This document shows positions 4,602 to 6,352 of a DNA stretch of 6,352 bases, in pieces. The stretch covers positions 1 to 6,352 of the forward strand of contig JAGNPA010000116.1 of NCBI GenBank assembly GCA_017989885.1, given 5' to 3'. Made by a program: the position numbers and the translations under genes. Below the pieces are notes generated by a model that saw only the letters and a program-made list of their open reading frames with translations, was not told the DNA's origin and did not search any database. The DNA is from Aquabacterium sp. Lineage in GTDB: Bacteria > Pseudomonadota > Gammaproteobacteria > Burkholderiales > Burkholderiaceae_C. How positions within the stretch are numbered: position 1 is the stretch's first letter; each line of letters starts with the position of its first letter.

Positions 4602-6352
4602 ATGAGCAAAGCCCTGGTCATTGCAGAAAAACCTTCGGTTGCCCAAGACATCGTGCGCGCGTTGACGCCGGTGGATGGCAAGTTCGAGAAACACGATGAA
4701 TACTTCGAGAGCGAGCACTATGTGGTCAGCTCCGCCGTCGGCCACCTGGTCGAGATCAAGGCGCCGGAAGAGTTCGACGTCAAGCGCGGCAAGTGGAGTT
4801 TCGCCAACCTGCCGGTGATCCCGCCGCACTTCGATCTGAACCCGATCGACAAGAGCAAGGGGCGCCTCAATGCCCTGGTCAAGCTGATCAAGCGCAAGGA
4901 CGTCACCACCCTGATCAACGCGTGTGACGCGGGGCGCGAAGGGGAGCTGATCTTCCGCCTGATTGCGCAGTACGCGCAAGACAGCACCGCCACGCTGCGT
5001 GCCAAGGGCCTGGGCAAGGACGTGCGCCGCCTGTGGCTGCAGAGCATGACGCCGCAGGCCATCCGCGACGGCTTTGACGCCTTGCGCACCGATGAGCAGA
5101 TGCTGCCGCTGGCCAGTGCCGCGCGTTGCCGCTCCGAGGCCGACTGGCTGGTGGGCATCAATGGCACGCGGGCGATGACGGCGTTCAACTCGCGCGATGG
5201 GGGCTTTTTCCTGACCACCGTGGGCCGGGTGCAGACGCCCACGTTGTCCATCGTGGTGGAGCGCGAAGAAAAGATCCGCAAGCACGTGTTCCGCGATTAT
5301 TGGGAAATCCGCGGCAGCTTCGAGGTGTCCGCTGGCAGTTACGACGGCAAGTGGTTCGACCCGGAGTTCAAGAAGGTCAAGAATGCCGTGGAAGGCTCGC
5401 AGGACGCCGAGCTGAAGGCGGATCGCGTCTGGACAGAGGCCGAGGCGCAGGCGATTGCCGATGCGGTGCGCGGCCAGACCGGCACCGTGACGGAAGAGGC
5501 CAAGCCCAGCTCGCAGGCCAGCGCGCTGTTGTACGACCTGACCACGCTGCAGCGTGAGGCGAACTCGCGCTTTGGCTTCAGTGCCAAGACCACGCTGTCG
5601 CTGGCGCAAGCGCTGTATGAAAAGCACAAAGCCCTGACGTATCCGCGAACCGATTCGCGTGCGCTGCCGGAAGACTACCTGCCGGTCGTGAAGGACACGA
5701 TGGCGATGATCGCCAGCGCAGAGCTGCCCGGCCCGCTGCGCGCTTTGGCCACGCATGCCGGCAAGGCGGTGCGCGAGGGCTACATCAAGCCCAACAAGCG
5801 CATTTTCGACAACGCCAAGGTGTCGGACCACTTTGCCATCATCCCGACGATGCAGGCCCCCGGCAGCCTCACCGAGGCCGAGGCCAAGCTGTACGACATG
5901 GTGGTCAAGCGCTTCATTGCGGTGTTCTACCCGTCGGCCGAGTTCATGGTCACCACCCGCATCACCAAGGTGCCGGTGGCCGACCAGGTGCACCACTTTC
6001 AGACGAACGGCAAGGTGCTGGTCAAGCCGGGCTGGATGGCCGTGTACGGCAAGGAAGCGGCCGAAGAGGGCGACGACACCACGCTGGTGGCCGTGCAGCC
6101 GGGCGAGGCCGTGCGCAACGAGGACGTGCTGGTCAGTGCCTTGAAGACCAAGCCGCCGGCCCGCTACACGGAAGCGACGCTGTTGAGTGCCATGGAAGGC
6201 GCAGGCAAGCTGATCGACGACGAGGAGCTGAAGGCGGCGATGACCGAGAAGGGGCTGGGCACACCTGCCACCCGCGCGGCCATCATCGAAGGCCTGATCA
6301 CCGAGAAGTACCTCTACCGTGAGGGGCGCGAGATGATCCCCACGGCCAAGGC
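4602..6352 (+). CDS. topB: DNA topoisomerase III (type IA), 5' part, runs off right edge
   Basis: The first 583 codons are open and in frame to the window end. The protein is a type IA topoisomerase that cuts one strand through a 5'-phosphotyrosine, relaxes negative supercoils and decatenates replication or recombination intermediates. The Toprim domain opens with 'KALVIAEKPSVAQDI' (3-17, catalytic Glu9) and holds 'ACDAGREGELIF' (107-118) with metal-binding Asp109 and Glu113; Gly replaces the middle Asp of the E. coli DxDxE motif, as in the DAGREGE branch. 'TVGRVQTPTLSIVVERE' (about 206-222) is a strand-passage domain motif. The active-site tyrosine is Tyr347 in 'ALTYPRTDSRALPEDY'. 'KTKPPARYTEATLLSAME' and 'GLGTPATRAAIIEGLI' near the right edge are normal family motifs. 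The C-terminus is not visible. ATG 4602 fits the family start exactly but lacks a Shine-Dalgarno; a TATAAA box ends 7 nt upstream. Confidence 0.95.
   Translation, partial: MSKALVIAEKPSVAQDIVRALTPVDGKFEKHDEYFESEHYVVSSAVGHLVEIKAPEEFDVKRGKWSFANLPVIPPHFDLNPIDKSKGRLNALVKLIKRKDVTTLINACDAGREGELIFRLIAQYAQDSTATLRAKGLGKDVRRLWLQSMTPQAIRDGFDALRTDEQMLPLASAARCRSEADWLVGINGTRAMTAFNSRDGGFFLTTVGRVQTPTLSIVVEREEKIRKHVFRDYWEIRGSFEVSAGSYDGKWFDPEFKKVKNAVEGSQDAELKADRVWTEAEAQAIADAVRGQTGTVTEEAKPSSQASALLYDLTTLQREANSRFGFSAKTTLSLAQALYEKHKALTYPRTDSRALPEDYLPVVKDTMAMIASAELPGPLRALATHAGKAVREGYIKPNKRIFDNAKVSDHFAIIPTMQAPGSLTEAEAKLYDMVVKRFIAVFYPSAEFMVTTRITKVPVADQVHHFQTNGKVLVKPGWMAVYGKEAAEEGDDTTLVAVQPGEAVRNEDVLVSALKTKPPARYTEATLLSAMEGAGKLIDDEELKAAMTEKGLGTPATRAAIIEGLITEKYLYREGREMIPTAK

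Noticed and set aside
4413..5996. 527-codon minus-strand open frame opposite topB
   Set aside because: It is an antisense shadow of topB in GC-rich DNA. Its His/Arg/Leu/Gly-rich translation resembles no family, whereas the plus strand shows clear topoisomerase motifs.

Overview
The window looks like chromosomal DNA of a GC-rich betaproteobacterium, most likely order Burkholderiales. The clues are high GC in the core genes, a BirA without an N-terminal DNA-binding domain followed by a small SPOR protein with one membrane helix, and a bacterial SET-domain methyltransferase divergent from topB. This placement rests on gene content and remembered family resemblance, not on a search.

Left part (1-2098) is accessory DNA carrying two toxin-antitoxin modules back to back. 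The 5' end of a Phd/YefM (StbD-like) antitoxin gene runs leftwards off the window and has a good sigma70-type promoter and a Shine-Dalgarno site. About 320 bp of visibly more AT-rich spacer follows. Then comes a complete rightward hipB-hipA operon encoding a helix-turn-helix antitoxin and an intact HipA serine kinase of the E. coli persister-toxin type. A 21-bp imperfect palindrome just upstream of hipB is the best operator candidate.

Middle part (2179-4507) is a compact leftward three-gene run: SET-domain lysine methyltransferase, biotin-protein ligase (birA), and a membrane-anchored SPOR-domain protein. The first two genes are 4 nt apart and the last two are 45 nt apart, so co-transcription is likely. 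hipA and the SPOR gene converge across about 80 bp containing only a weak hairpin.

Right part (4602-6352) is the first 583 codons of DNA topoisomerase III (topB), rightward and divergent from the SET gene. The 94-bp divergent spacer is the most structured non-coding DNA in the window. A perfect 10-bp inverted repeat places a TATAAA box right before each gene, and between the boxes lies a 21-nt alternating purine-pyrimidine (CG/TG) tract that could form Z-DNA or a small cruciform. With a topoisomerase on one side and a possible chromatin-protein methylase on the other, a supercoiling-sensitive switch is a reasonable but untested idea.

I found no CRISPR array, tRNA, rRNA, insertion sequence or phage gene. 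The gene families are known; the novelty candidates are the SET/topB intergenic region, the TATAAA boxes placed almost on three start codons, and the tandem toxin-antitoxin island.
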